From an uncultured Bacteroidales bacterium (lineage in GTDB: Bacteria > Bacteroidota > Bacteroidia > Bacteroidales > UBA932): a stretch of 64,000 bases of DNA. Below, one piece after another: positions 37,502-46,002 of this stretch. Every line of letters begins with the position of its first letter. The first letter of the stretch is position 1. The translations under genes and the position numbers were made by a program. Below the pieces are notes generated by a model that saw only the letters and a program-made list of their open reading frames with translations, was not told where the DNA came from and ran no database searches. The stretch spans positions 1 through 64,000 of the forward strand of contig CABUIX010000001.1 in assembly GCA_902491795.1 (NCBI GenBank), written 5' to 3'.

Positions 37502-39079
37502 ATGAAACGAATACTTTCGATACTAATTCCCATACTGTTCCTTGCCGCTTCATGCGACTTCCTGGAGACAAAGGTGGAAAGCAACATAACAACCAAAAAC
37601 TTCTTCAAGACCACGGCCGACTTTGACATGGCGCTCACCGGTATCTACTATACCTTCACGTCTGTCGAATGGGATGCACAGCACCGCTACGGAAACTACT
37701 TTACAGGATTCATGTACTGGGGAAGGATAGGAACAGACGAATGCTTCGTGCCTTCCGCCAACAACGGCGAAGACATGATAGGCTACTACACCTACACTCC
37801 TGAGCATCTTTTTGTGGAGAAAGTCTGGTTCATGCAGTACCTCGGGATACAGAGGGCAAACGTAGTCCTGAACAGGCTCGCCCAATACGACGGCGACAGC
37901 ATATCACAGGATGACAAGAACAGAATTGCAGGGGAAGCTTATTTCCTTCGCGGATGGTTCTACTTCCAGCTTGCACGCTATTTCGGCGAAGTGCCGCTGG
38001 TGCTGACCGAAACCACGGACATCAGCCAGCTGGATACACGGAAGGCCACTCTCGCCGAAGTTTATGATCGCGTGATTGCAGACTACGAGGAAGCCGAGAG
38101 ACTTCTCCCCGAAAACAATACTGTAGGGCATGCATACAAAAGTGCGGCGACGGCACTGAAGGCAAGAGCATATCTGCAGATGGCCGGCAAGCCTCTGGAG
38201 TACAAGCCTGCAGCAGCCCTGGCGGCCCAAGCGTGCAGAGACGTGATAAACAGCGGAAGGTTCTCGCTCGTCAAAGACTATTTCTCTCAGTTCGACGGCA
38301 AGCACGAACACAACAGCGAATATATTTTTGATGTAGAGTTCGACAACTCCCACAGCAATTCACTGTATGGCGGTCAGGTAGGAACCACTGACGGAATCCC
38401 GCACGAAGACCAGATTTACTGGACTCAGGTCAGGGCTTTTCCTGAAATGTACAACAAATTCGAAGACAACGATCTGCGAAAAGGGGCCGTCAATGCCGGA
38501 GGCCATGCCGTCCTCAACCCCCAGACCAACAAGATGGAGATCGTGTACGATTCGGACTACGAAGGGAACTACTGGGTATACAAGTTCCGCCATCCGCTCG
38601 ACAAGGCCGACAGGGGAAACAGTTGGGCAAACTGGTGCAACAACATCAATTTCCCGATAATACGCTATGCTGATGTACTGCTGATGCTTGCCGAAGCCGA
38701 ATACAGGGATACGGGCACTCCGTCAGACGAAGCGATAGAATATGTCAACCAGGTACGGCGCAGAGGCTACGGAGTGGACATCATGACCCCCAACGAATCG
38801 GTGGACTATCATCTGGGAGATGAACCTTTCGAAGAGTTCATTCTGGAGGAGAGGAGCCGCGAACTCTGCTTCGAAGGACACCGGTGGGCTGACCTCGTCC
38901 GCTTCGGCAAACTTCAGGAAGCCTACCGCTCTGTCGGAAAGGACCCTGACTGGGTGCTGACTCCCGCTTACCAGACTCTTGCAAACAACTGCCAGGAAAA
39001 GCATTCGATATTTCCGATTCCGCAATCGGTCATCGATGCCTCAAACGGGGCAATTGAACAGAACCCGCTATGGAAGTAA
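37502..39079 (+). CDS. SusD/RagB-family outer-membrane lipoprotein
   Basis: This 525-residue lipoprotein (lipobox AASC) has the SusD plan: CDFLETKVESNITTKNFFKT, then TPR-like helices with GEAYFLRGWFYFQLARYFGEVPLV, a typical SusD TPR signature, and the C-terminal YVNQVRRRGYG, ERSRELCFEGHRWADLVRFG and SIFPIPQSVID motifs. SusD forms the hinged lid of the SusC transporter and captures oligosaccharides. It overlaps the second propeller gene by 10 bp. Confidence 0.95.
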   Translation: MKRILSILIPILFLAASCDFLETKVESNITTKNFFKTTADFDMALTGIYYTFTSVEWDAQHRYGNYFTGFMYWGRIGTDECFVPSANNGEDMIGYYTYTPEHLFVEKVWFMQYLGIQRANVVLNRLAQYDGDSISQDDKNRIAGEAYFLRGWFYFQLARYFGEVPLVLTETTDISQLDTRKATLAEVYDRVIADYEEAERLLPENNTVGHAYKSAATALKARAYLQMAGKPLEYKPAAALAAQACRDVINSGRFSLVKDYFSQFDGKHEHNSEYIFDVEFDNSHSNSLYGGQVGTTDGIPHEDQIYWTQVRAFPEMYNKFEDNDLRKGAVNAGGHAVLNPQTNKMEIVYDSDYEGNYWVYKFRHPLDKADRGNSWANWCNNINFPIIRYADVLLMLAEAEYRDTGTPSDEAIEYVNQVRRRGYGVDIMTPNESVDYHLGDEPFEEFILEERSRELCFEGHRWADLVRFGKLQEAYRSVGKDPDWVLTPAYQTLANNCQEKHSIFPIPQSVIDASNGAIEQNPLWK

Positions 39080-40203
39080 ATCGATTCATTGTTATCCTCA
39101 CCTGCTGCATCGCGTTGTCGGGATGCAGCAAGGTGTGGTTCCCTACCCCGGAGAGCGGTGTGCCCGGCAAAACCGAAGATTCCTCCACAGATGATGACGA
39201 GCCTGAGACATGGACCGAAATCAATGACAATGTATCCATTTCCGGGACCGAAATCATTCCTCAGACACCGGACACATTCATGAAAGGCTATTGGCCCGAC
39301 GGCAAACTCATTCCCGTAAGGAAAGGCAATGAATGGCAGTTGTTCTGGGGCGAATCGACAGACGCGCTGACCGTCTCCGTCTCTCCTTTTCCCGAAGACC
39401 ATATCGAATTCCTCACCCAGGACAGCAAGATTTGGGGGAAGGAATTCAGCAGGATAGACGGATTCAATGACGGAGGGTCATGGTTCATATCTGTCTTTCC
39501 TCTTGACGGATCAGGAAGCTATGTCGGGTTCTTCCACGCGGAAAGTCACTGGGACGCAAGCGGCATCGCCCACAAATCCATCGGTGTTGCATATTCCGAT
39601 GACTACGGGGCGACATGGAGAGATCCGGAGCCCATCATCACGGATTCCAGACCAAAGCCGTCCGAACCGGATTGGACCGGACTCGGAGACGGATGCGTGA
39701 TCTGGGACCAGACGAACTCGAGATACATATGCTATTACCAGGGCAAGATAGACTCAGGAGCGAACGCCCTGTGCATGGCCGCTTCATCAGACAGGAATGG
39801 AGCACCCGGAACATGGAAAAAGTGGGACGGGAATGATTTCACCATTCCTGCCCATGACGAGACGACCGGCCTTGGAGGGAAAAACATACCCGTCGACGGT
39901 CTTGCCGCGGTCCCCGGAGCCAATCCTTCAGTGATGTGGAACACATTCCTTGACAAATGGGTAATGGTCTACGCATCATGGGCCAAGGCAATATACATGT
40001 CAACCAGCACGGACTGCACAAGCTGGAGCAGTCCGGTGAAAATAACAGGAAGTACAGACAGTCCGGCCTGCTATCCGAATCTCATAAGTGAAGACGGAGA
40101 CCTGACGGGCGGAGAGACAGTACAGATGTACTGGTCTCACAACCAGAACAACGTGACAGGAGAGAGAGAACTGGCCTGCGCAAAAATAAGATTCAGAAAA
40201 TGA
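39070..40203 (+). CDS. Beta-propeller lipoprotein, GH43/GH117-like, copy 2
   Basis: This 377-residue lipoprotein (lipobox LSGC) has propeller-blade repeats GVAYSDDYGATWRDPEPI, GCVIWDQTNSRYICYYQG, WVMVYASWAKAIYMSTSTDC and a C-terminal YWSHNQNN. The stretch TWKKWDGNDF mirrors PWEKWNGKGW in the first propeller at 31363, so the two are probably distant paralogues. A glycosidase role is likely from its position between SusD and GH110, but the family is unknown. Its 3' end overlaps the GH110 start by 4 bp. Confidence 0.6.
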   Translation: MEVNRFIVILTCCIALSGCSKVWFPTPESGVPGKTEDSSTDDDEPETWTEINDNVSISGTEIIPQTPDTFMKGYWPDGKLIPVRKGNEWQLFWGESTDALTVSVSPFPEDHIEFLTQDSKIWGKEFSRIDGFNDGGSWFISVFPLDGSGSYVGFFHAESHWDASGIAHKSIGVAYSDDYGATWRDPEPIITDSRPKPSEPDWTGLGDGCVIWDQTNSRYICYYQGKIDSGANALCMAASSDRNGAPGTWKKWDGNDFTIPAHDETTGLGGKNIPVDGLAAVPGANPSVMWNTFLDKWVMVYASWAKAIYMSTSTDCTSWSSPVKITGSTDSPACYPNLISEDGDLTGGETVQMYWSHNQNNVTGERELACAKIRFRK

Positions 40204-42059
40204 CAAGACCAATCTTCAGACTGCTTTGGCCCCTGGCCGCGGCAATATGTTCGGTTTCCTGCGGACCGAAGACATTCACAATATCTGCGGATTCCTCCAC
40301 GGGAGACTATACACCGGCAGTCAGGGAAATCCTGGCTGAAAACCCGAAAGGCAACGTGCACATACATTTTGAGAAAGGGAAATACGATTTCTTCCCCGAG
40401 AATGCCGTCACCGAATTTCTCAGCATGTCAAACAATGACAGCGGGGACCGCAAAGTCGCATTTCTCATCAAGGGAATGAAAAATGTCACCATAAGCTGCG
40501 ACAGTGCGGAATTCATGTTCCACGGTGCCATAGTCCCTTTCGCCGTCAAGAATTCAACCGAAGTCACGATAGGCGGACCTCTCTCGATCGACTACGACTA
40601 TCCATGGACCTTCGAAGGTCAGGTGGTCAGCAATGATCCGGACAGGATGACATTCGTCGTGAAGGTATTCCCGGACAACAAATACAGGATAGACGGAGAC
40701 AGGCTTTATTTCGGAGGCTATGACTGGGAATATCCCATGGCCGAGAATATCGTGTTCGATCCTGAGACCAGAAGACCAGTCTACAACACGGCAATCTACG
40801 AACACGCCTACCGGGCAGGTGACCTCAAAGCCAGGGAGCTTTCGGATGGTCTGGTGGAATTTTCGGGGCTGATTGCAAGAGAAGTGCCTCCGGTCGGCAG
40901 CATCTGGGACGACAAGGGCCCAATGGAACTGAACAGGTCATATCCCGGCTTCGCCATCCTGCAGAGCAAGAACGTCAAAGTCCATGACATTCATATACGC
41001 AAGGCCGGAGCAATGGGACTGATAGCGGAATTTTCCGAGAACATTACGGTCTGCGGGGTATCAACAGCCGGCGATCCGGACTCAAAAAGAATGATAACCA
41101 TATCAGCCGACGCCACGCATTTCGTGGATTGCACGGGCACCGTAACGCTTGAAGACTGCACCTTCGAAAGCATGCTCGATGACGCAACGAACATTCACGG
41201 GGTCTATATGAAAGTGGACTCGCTGACATCACCCACGGCCGTCAGGGCATCGTTCGGACATTTCCAGCAGGAAGGCAATCATTTTGCCGACGCCGGAGAC
41301 ACCATCAGGTTCGTGGACAGGAAATCGCTCAGGCCGGTAGGGACTGCGGTACTGGAAAGGATAACCAGGGACAGCCGCAACTCGTATGAACTGGAGACAG
41401 GATTTGATTTCTCATCCTATTCAGGAGACATCTCCGATCTCGTTGCGGAAAACATTTCCCGAGGATGCGACGCAGTAATACGTAACTGCACAATACGCTA
41501 CAACAGGGCAAGAAGCCTGCTGCTGTCAACTCCCGGTGACGTGCTGGTCGAGAATTGCGACTTCAGTTCAATGATGGCGGGAATAAGGATATGCGGGGAC
41601 GCGAACTACTGGTTCGAATCGGGAAACACGCGCAACATCATCATACGCAACAACAGGTTCACTGACGGAGGACTGGGAGGAGGCAACCCTCAGGCGATTC
41701 TGCAGATTGATCCCATAATACCCGTAAACGCCAGGGAGACCGACTTCTTCTACCATGACAGAATAGTGTTCACAGGCAACACAATAAACACCTTTGACTG
41801 TCAGGCAATATACGGATTGAGTGTCAGGGACCTCGAAATAACAGGCAACACATTCATTGACAGCGGCTCATACCAACCCATATTCCCGGGACTTTCAGTG
41901 ATTGACCTGCAAAACTGCGGGAACGTGGTCATCAGGGGCAATGATTTCTCCCGTTGGAAGCCGGACGCCACAATCAGCATTCATGACTGCCTGAACGTGG
42001 ACAATGATTCTGATCTTCCTGTCGTGGACAGTCCCAATCCCTACTTCTACGGAAGCTGA
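40200..42059 (+). CDS. GH110 family exo-alpha-1,3-galactosidase, copy 2
   Basis: This 619-residue protein (signal with lipobox-like SVSC) is a paralogue of the GH110 protein at 26396, sharing the parallel beta-helix plan and signatures SADATHFVDC (Asp304) and ESMLDDATNIHG (Asp327, Asp328) with the same spacing. Two copies bracketing one PUL suggest different linkage or substitution preferences, or that terminal alpha-galactose is the main barrier in the substrate. It is the last gene of the second PUL unit; a GC-rich hairpin follows. Confidence 0.85.
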   Translation: MTRPIFRLLWPLAAAICSVSCGPKTFTISADSSTGDYTPAVREILAENPKGNVHIHFEKGKYDFFPENAVTEFLSMSNNDSGDRKVAFLIKGMKNVTISCDSAEFMFHGAIVPFAVKNSTEVTIGGPLSIDYDYPWTFEGQVVSNDPDRMTFVVKVFPDNKYRIDGDRLYFGGYDWEYPMAENIVFDPETRRPVYNTAIYEHAYRAGDLKARELSDGLVEFSGLIAREVPPVGSIWDDKGPMELNRSYPGFAILQSKNVKVHDIHIRKAGAMGLIAEFSENITVCGVSTAGDPDSKRMITISADATHFVDCTGTVTLEDCTFESMLDDATNIHGVYMKVDSLTSPTAVRASFGHFQQEGNHFADAGDTIRFVDRKSLRPVGTAVLERITRDSRNSYELETGFDFSSYSGDISDLVAENISRGCDAVIRNCTIRYNRARSLLLSTPGDVLVENCDFSSMMAGIRICGDANYWFESGNTRNIIIRNNRFTDGGLGGGNPQAILQIDPIIPVNARETDFFYHDRIVFTGNTINTFDCQAIYGLSVRDLEITGNTFIDSGSYQPIFPGLSVIDLQNCGNVVIRGNDFSRWKPDATISIHDCLNVDNDSDLPVVDSPNPYFYGS

Positions 42060-42081
42060 CGCCAGCAAACGGCATATTGCG

Positions 42082-42108
42082 AAGCCGGCCCTGGACAAGG
42101 GCCGGCTT
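42082..42108. terminator. Bidirectional terminator-like hairpin between GH110 and the AsmA-like gene
   Basis: An 11-bp perfect stem (42082-42092 with 42098-42108) with a GGACA loop lies between convergent genes. T runs are weak on both strands, so termination efficiency is uncertain. Confidence 0.6.
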
Positions 42109-42122
42109 TGTCGTTCCCGCCA

Positions 42123-45100
42123 TCAGAATTTTGTACTGTCTGGCATTGAAGCCTCAGACAGCGAGTCCAGTCCGGCCTTTTCTCCTGCAGACAGGGAATC
42201 GAGCTGCTGGTCGACTGCAGCCTTGTAGCCAAGCTCACGGCGGCGCTGCTCGATATAGCGGTTTGTCCTGTTTTCGCGGATGGCATTGTCCACTCCGCGG
42301 CGGAAAATGTCCTGAATGGACTCCCGCAGGTTGATCCTCGTCTGGTCTATGACACTTGAGAATACAGGCACATCCGTGCTCTTGTATTTGGGCTTGCCTA
42401 TGCGGAAACTGAAATCATCGAAATTTCCGGAAAGGTCTATGCCCACACGGAAAGGCAACGGCGACTCTATGACCGACACGTGGTACTTGAAGCTGGCGTC
42501 AAGATTCTGGACACCGCTCATCGCAAGTGTATACCGGTCGACCTTGAGCACAAAAGGAAAGACTTCTATGCGGTTGTCTGAAATGAGGCCCTCCACCGAC
42601 ATGTGGTCAATATGACCGCCAGTCTTGTCTTTGAACATCAATTTGCGGGCAATTTCATTGAAGGCGGTACTCTCCGAAAGAGTCAGGTCATCGCCGCTTA
42701 TGCGTATGATCCCGTTTATGCTCGGAGTCTCGATGGTCATCGTGGTATCCATGTCTGCAGTTGCCGAAACGGTGCAGTTGAGTCTGCCCCTGAACGACTT
42801 GAGCATGGACATTACGGAATCCACTGCAGGCATCATCTCAATGACCTTCTCCGCAGTGACATCCTTGAGCTGCAGATCAAAGCCGGTCTTGAGATCATGC
42901 TTTGTGCGTGTTGAATAAAAGCCTTCGAATTCAATGTTGCCGATATCGGAAGTTGCTGCGGTATTTGTGAGCTGAACGCAGCGTTCCATGACGGCTATAT
43001 CTGTGGTCATGGAGTCAATTTTCAGATTCGAATACGTGACATTGGCAGCCTTCAGCCTCAATTCTGCAGATATGTTGCCAGGGACAACCAGAAGCTGCGA
43101 AGTCACTGTTTCAGCATTGTCCAACGTATCTATCACAACCATCTCCTGATAGGCTTCATCGTCAATGTCAAGAGAGGCAGCCGAAAGGTTCTCCGGCTCA
43201 TATCCGGATCCCATCTGCCATGCCCCGAGAAGTTCATTGACATTGAGACTGTCGGACGACACATCAAGCTTGAGGCGAAGCATCCCCTGCCTGCCCAGGA
43301 CCGAGCGCAACCCGCGCAGATCTCCCGAAGCGGAAAGTCCGGAGCGTCCGCTCGACAGCCTGAAACTGTCAAAACGTATTTCGTCGTTGCTGAAACTTGC
43401 CTTCACCTCTGACAGGCGGTTCCGCAGGGGGAAATAAGGGCTCACAATTCCGGCGCTGCCCAATGACAGGCTGCCGTTGAAATCCCACTCCCTGAGGTAA
43501 CGGGTAACGGTATCTCCAAGGTTCAGGCGGATATCACGTTTGCGGAAATCCTCCTCACTGAGCCATTCGGGCACGGGACGCGACCCGCGGATTCTGCGGA
43601 AATGACTATACAGAGAATCCCTGGGAACATCAGGATATCTTCTCGCAAGCGAGTCCACAAAAGCTCTGCTGCGCCTTCTTCTCTGTATGGAATTCATTGC
43701 AGCAACAGCGTCAACATCAAGATTGCGGACAAAAACACGGTTTACCGGTCCGCGCAGGAACACGCCCTGATTCGAACTGTCAAGAGTCAGCACGGGCACA
43801 TCGGGAGCGCCCTGCTTCGGGGATATCTTGAAAATGCTTCCGGAATTAGAGAGCGCCACGAAAGTGGTGTCAGCGCCGACCAATGAAAGGAAGCCGACGT
43901 CAAGCCTGCCGCCGAAAGGATAAAAGCGGGAGGAATCAGTCTTGTCAAGCACAGCCGCGGAATTCTGGGCCTTAAGGGACAAGTCCCTTCCGACAAGCCG
44001 CATCTTCCCTGTAACTGACATGTATACGCTGTCCACTGCCGCGGTCAGCGCCAGCATCCTTTCGCCCTGAGCAATGCTCGAATCCCTGGTGTTTCCCACG
44101 GCCCCGAGCCAGACGTCAATACTGTCCGCGGCGACACGAAGGCTGTCACTGGACACACTCAAGCCGGAACTTCGGATCCTGCCGGAGATGTCAGCCTGCG
44201 CAAGCTGATATGGATCCAGTTGAGAAAGGCAGGCCTTGCCTTTCACGGAAGCCGAAAAGTCCCCGGACAAATCCATGCCGCTCCTGCGTTTCAGGTGCCC
44301 GGAGAGCGTGTCAAGACTTACCTCAAGCGACGCTTCGGCGTCAACAAGGGGATCCTTGCCCAACAGGTCGGAAGCCGAACCGCGGAAATCGGCATGCAGG
44401 GCTTTTCCCCTAACATGGAAATCTTTCACCGTGACGTCTACTTTGCCTCCCTTCCCGTGGAGTTCTCCGTCAAGTGCAATCTCGTGCCTTATGTCAAGCA
44501 TCTTGTTCCCGATTGATGACTGCGGAATTACCAGCCTTGCATCAATGTCCGGAATCTCCCCCGAAGAAAGGTCCAGGAATCCGTCAAAATCCGCCGAAAG
44601 GCTGACCCGCGCATCAGTCTCCACATTTTTTGCCGCCGCCGGCAGATTGTCCCTGAAATAGCCGAGGACATCGTTGACACGGCAGTTGTCTATGGCAGCG
44701 TTTCCTCTTATATGCAGTTTGTCTCCGAAGCGCAGTTCGGCAGCACCTTTCAGAGGCAGGCCGGCGACATCAGCCTCCAGCCCGATAACATTGACGGTAA
44801 ACACCGAATCCTTCGGGAAGCCGACTTCCGTCCTTATGTTTATCGGGATTCCCATTCGCCCGTAATTGCGGGTTGCAAGCCATGCCGTCGCGTCCGCACT
44901 GAAATCCACATGCCCCTTGTGGGAAAGAATCCCCATACGGTCAAGCCGCAGCGCAAGAGTATCCGAACGCACGCGCCCGGCCAGCAGCATGCTGTCAACC
45001 GTGATGCCGCGGCGGGATCTTCCGGAACCGTCTTCGGAACGTCCCGGCACCAGTCTCCCGTTGAAACGCATCCGCCTGAAATCAGCCATCGCGAACAAGG

Positions 45101-45686
45101 TGTCGGCCGGAGAAGAATACACCACATGCGGATGCCCCCGAAGCACAATGCGTCCAAGAGCAAGCTTGAGAGGCGAAGCTGAACTGTCTGCAGGATCCTT
45201 GTCCGCCTTCCTGTCACCGGAAATGAAAATGTCCCAGTTGGTCCGGCCGTCCGGATAATTCTTCGCGAAGATTCGGGGCTTGTCGAGAGTCAGCAGCGGA
45301 ATTCTCAATGTACCGAGCGCCAGCGCCGCTACATCCACGGATGCATGCATCCGCCTGATTGACGCCAAAGTGTCCACCTTCGGGCCACGCCCCTGCCGCA
45401 TCATGTAATAGGTGCTGTCCTCTCCGGAATATCTGTCCGACGGGTACGTCAGGGTGAAGTCCGTGAAGCCCACATTCAGGTACGGGAAACTGCGGAACAC
45501 CGAAAGCCGGACCTCGCCGAAATTCACGTCCGCATCAACATGTTTGCCTGCCAGATTGTTGGCAATCCTCGTGAGGACTGCAGGACTGAGGGCCGCCTGC
45601 GCAGCAATCAGCAGCACGGCCCAGATTCCTGCCACCCAAAGCAGAACCTTCCAGACCGTCTTCAATTTTTTCTTCTGTCCGCCCAT
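42123..45686 (-). CDS. AsmA/TamB-like envelope protein
   Basis: This 1187-residue protein starts with a basic patch and one transmembrane helix (WKVLLWVAGIWAVLLIAAQ), then the AsmA-type opening AVLTRIANNLAGKHVDADVNFGEVRL, a very long beta-rich periplasmic part, and AsmA_2-like C-terminal motifs (NEIARKLMFKDKTGGHIDHM, MSGVQNLDASFKYHVSVIESP). AsmA-like proteins are thought to form grooved bridges carrying lipid between the membranes. The C-terminus is a charged helix (RRGVDNAIRENRTNRYIEQ). I start at 45686 (MGGQKKK); the in-frame stretch upstream runs through tRNA-His and is not coding. Confidence 0.88.
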   Translation of the reverse strand: MGGQKKKLKTVWKVLLWVAGIWAVLLIAAQAALSPAVLTRIANNLAGKHVDADVNFGEVRLSVFRSFPYLNVGFTDFTLTYPSDRYSGEDSTYYMMRQGRGPKVDTLASIRRMHASVDVAALALGTLRIPLLTLDKPRIFAKNYPDGRTNWDIFISGDRKADKDPADSSASPLKLALGRIVLRGHPHVVYSSPADTLFAMADFRRMRFNGRLVPGRSEDGSGRSRRGITVDSMLLAGRVRSDTLALRLDRMGILSHKGHVDFSADATAWLATRNYGRMGIPINIRTEVGFPKDSVFTVNVIGLEADVAGLPLKGAAELRFGDKLHIRGNAAIDNCRVNDVLGYFRDNLPAAAKNVETDARVSLSADFDGFLDLSSGEIPDIDARLVIPQSSIGNKMLDIRHEIALDGELHGKGGKVDVTVKDFHVRGKALHADFRGSASDLLGKDPLVDAEASLEVSLDTLSGHLKRRSGMDLSGDFSASVKGKACLSQLDPYQLAQADISGRIRSSGLSVSSDSLRVAADSIDVWLGAVGNTRDSSIAQGERMLALTAAVDSVYMSVTGKMRLVGRDLSLKAQNSAAVLDKTDSSRFYPFGGRLDVGFLSLVGADTTFVALSNSGSIFKISPKQGAPDVPVLTLDSSNQGVFLRGPVNRVFVRNLDVDAVAAMNSIQRRRRSRAFVDSLARRYPDVPRDSLYSHFRRIRGSRPVPEWLSEEDFRKRDIRLNLGDTVTRYLREWDFNGSLSLGSAGIVSPYFPLRNRLSEVKASFSNDEIRFDSFRLSSGRSGLSASGDLRGLRSVLGRQGMLRLKLDVSSDSLNVNELLGAWQMGSGYEPENLSAASLDIDDEAYQEMVVIDTLDNAETVTSQLLVVPGNISAELRLKAANVTYSNLKIDSMTTDIAVMERCVQLTNTAATSDIGNIEFEGFYSTRTKHDLKTGFDLQLKDVTAEKVIEMMPAVDSVMSMLKSFRGRLNCTVSATADMDTTMTIETPSINGIIRISGDDLTLSESTAFNEIARKLMFKDKTGGHIDHMSVEGLISDNRIEVFPFVLKVDRYTLAMSGVQNLDASFKYHVSVIESPLPFRVGIDLSGNFDDFSFRIGKPKYKSTDVPVFSSVIDQTRINLRESIQDIFRRGVDNAIRENRTNRYIEQRRRELGYKAAVDQQLDSLSAGEKAGLDSLSEASMPDSTKF

Positions 45687-45779
45687 CGTGATTGAATTTG
45701 CCGGAAAAGAATGCCGGATCTTACGCTGAATCGTAAATATAACAAAATGCAGCAAAAAAGGAAACCTCCGGCCCGATAC

Positions 45780-45811
45780 AAAAAATTGTTCCGGCCCATC
45801 AGGACCGGAAC
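45780..45811 (-). terminator. Rho-independent terminator of tRNA-His
   Basis: On the minus strand a 10-bp stem (45811-45802 with 45797-45788, one G-U) with a TGAT loop is followed by AA and a T run (45785-45780). It lies 9 bp after the tRNA CCA end. Confidence 0.8.
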
Positions 45812-45820
45812 AAACCAAGG

Positions 45821-45897
45821 TGGGGTGCGATGTGGGGCTCGAACCCACGACACCTAGAACCACAATCTAGTGCTCTACCAACTGAACTAATCGCACC
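45821..45897 (-). tRNA. tRNA-His (anticodon GTG)
   Basis: The minus strand folds into a full cloverleaf: an 8-bp acceptor including the extra G-1 paired with C73, which is the histidine identity element; D loop with TTAGTTCAGTTGGTAGAGC; an anticodon stem CTAGA/TCTAG around loop TTGTGGT with GTG; a TPsiC arm with GTTCGAG. CCA is encoded. A -7 promoter box precedes and a hairpin terminator follows. Confidence 0.97.
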
Positions 45898-45911
45898 ATT
45901 TCAGCGGACTG

Positions 45912-45942
45912 CAAAGATACGAAGAAATTTCTTCCGTGCAAG
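45912..45942 (-). promoter_or_regulatory. Promoter of tRNA-His
   Basis: Minus strand: CTTG at 45942-45939 (one mismatch to TTTG), exactly 19 bp, then TATCTTTG at 45919-45912. The tRNA 5' end follows about 15 bp later. Confidence 0.6.
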
Positions 45943-45963
45943 TCTTATCTCATATTTTTATGC

Positions 45964-45971
45964 TATCTTTG
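45964..45971 (+). promoter_or_regulatory. -7 element TATCTTTG for the carboxylase-type gene
   Basis: A perfect TAnnTTTG match 31 bp before the ATG at 46003; no TTTG at -33. Confidence 0.45.
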
Positions 45972-46002
45972 TGCGATTTCGCACACATTAAAGCATAAAG
46001 AT

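Noticed and set aside
45687..45863. N-terminal extension of the AsmA-like protein
   Set aside because: The in-frame extension passes through tRNA-His and its terminator, and the membrane helix that marks the true start follows the ATG at 45686.
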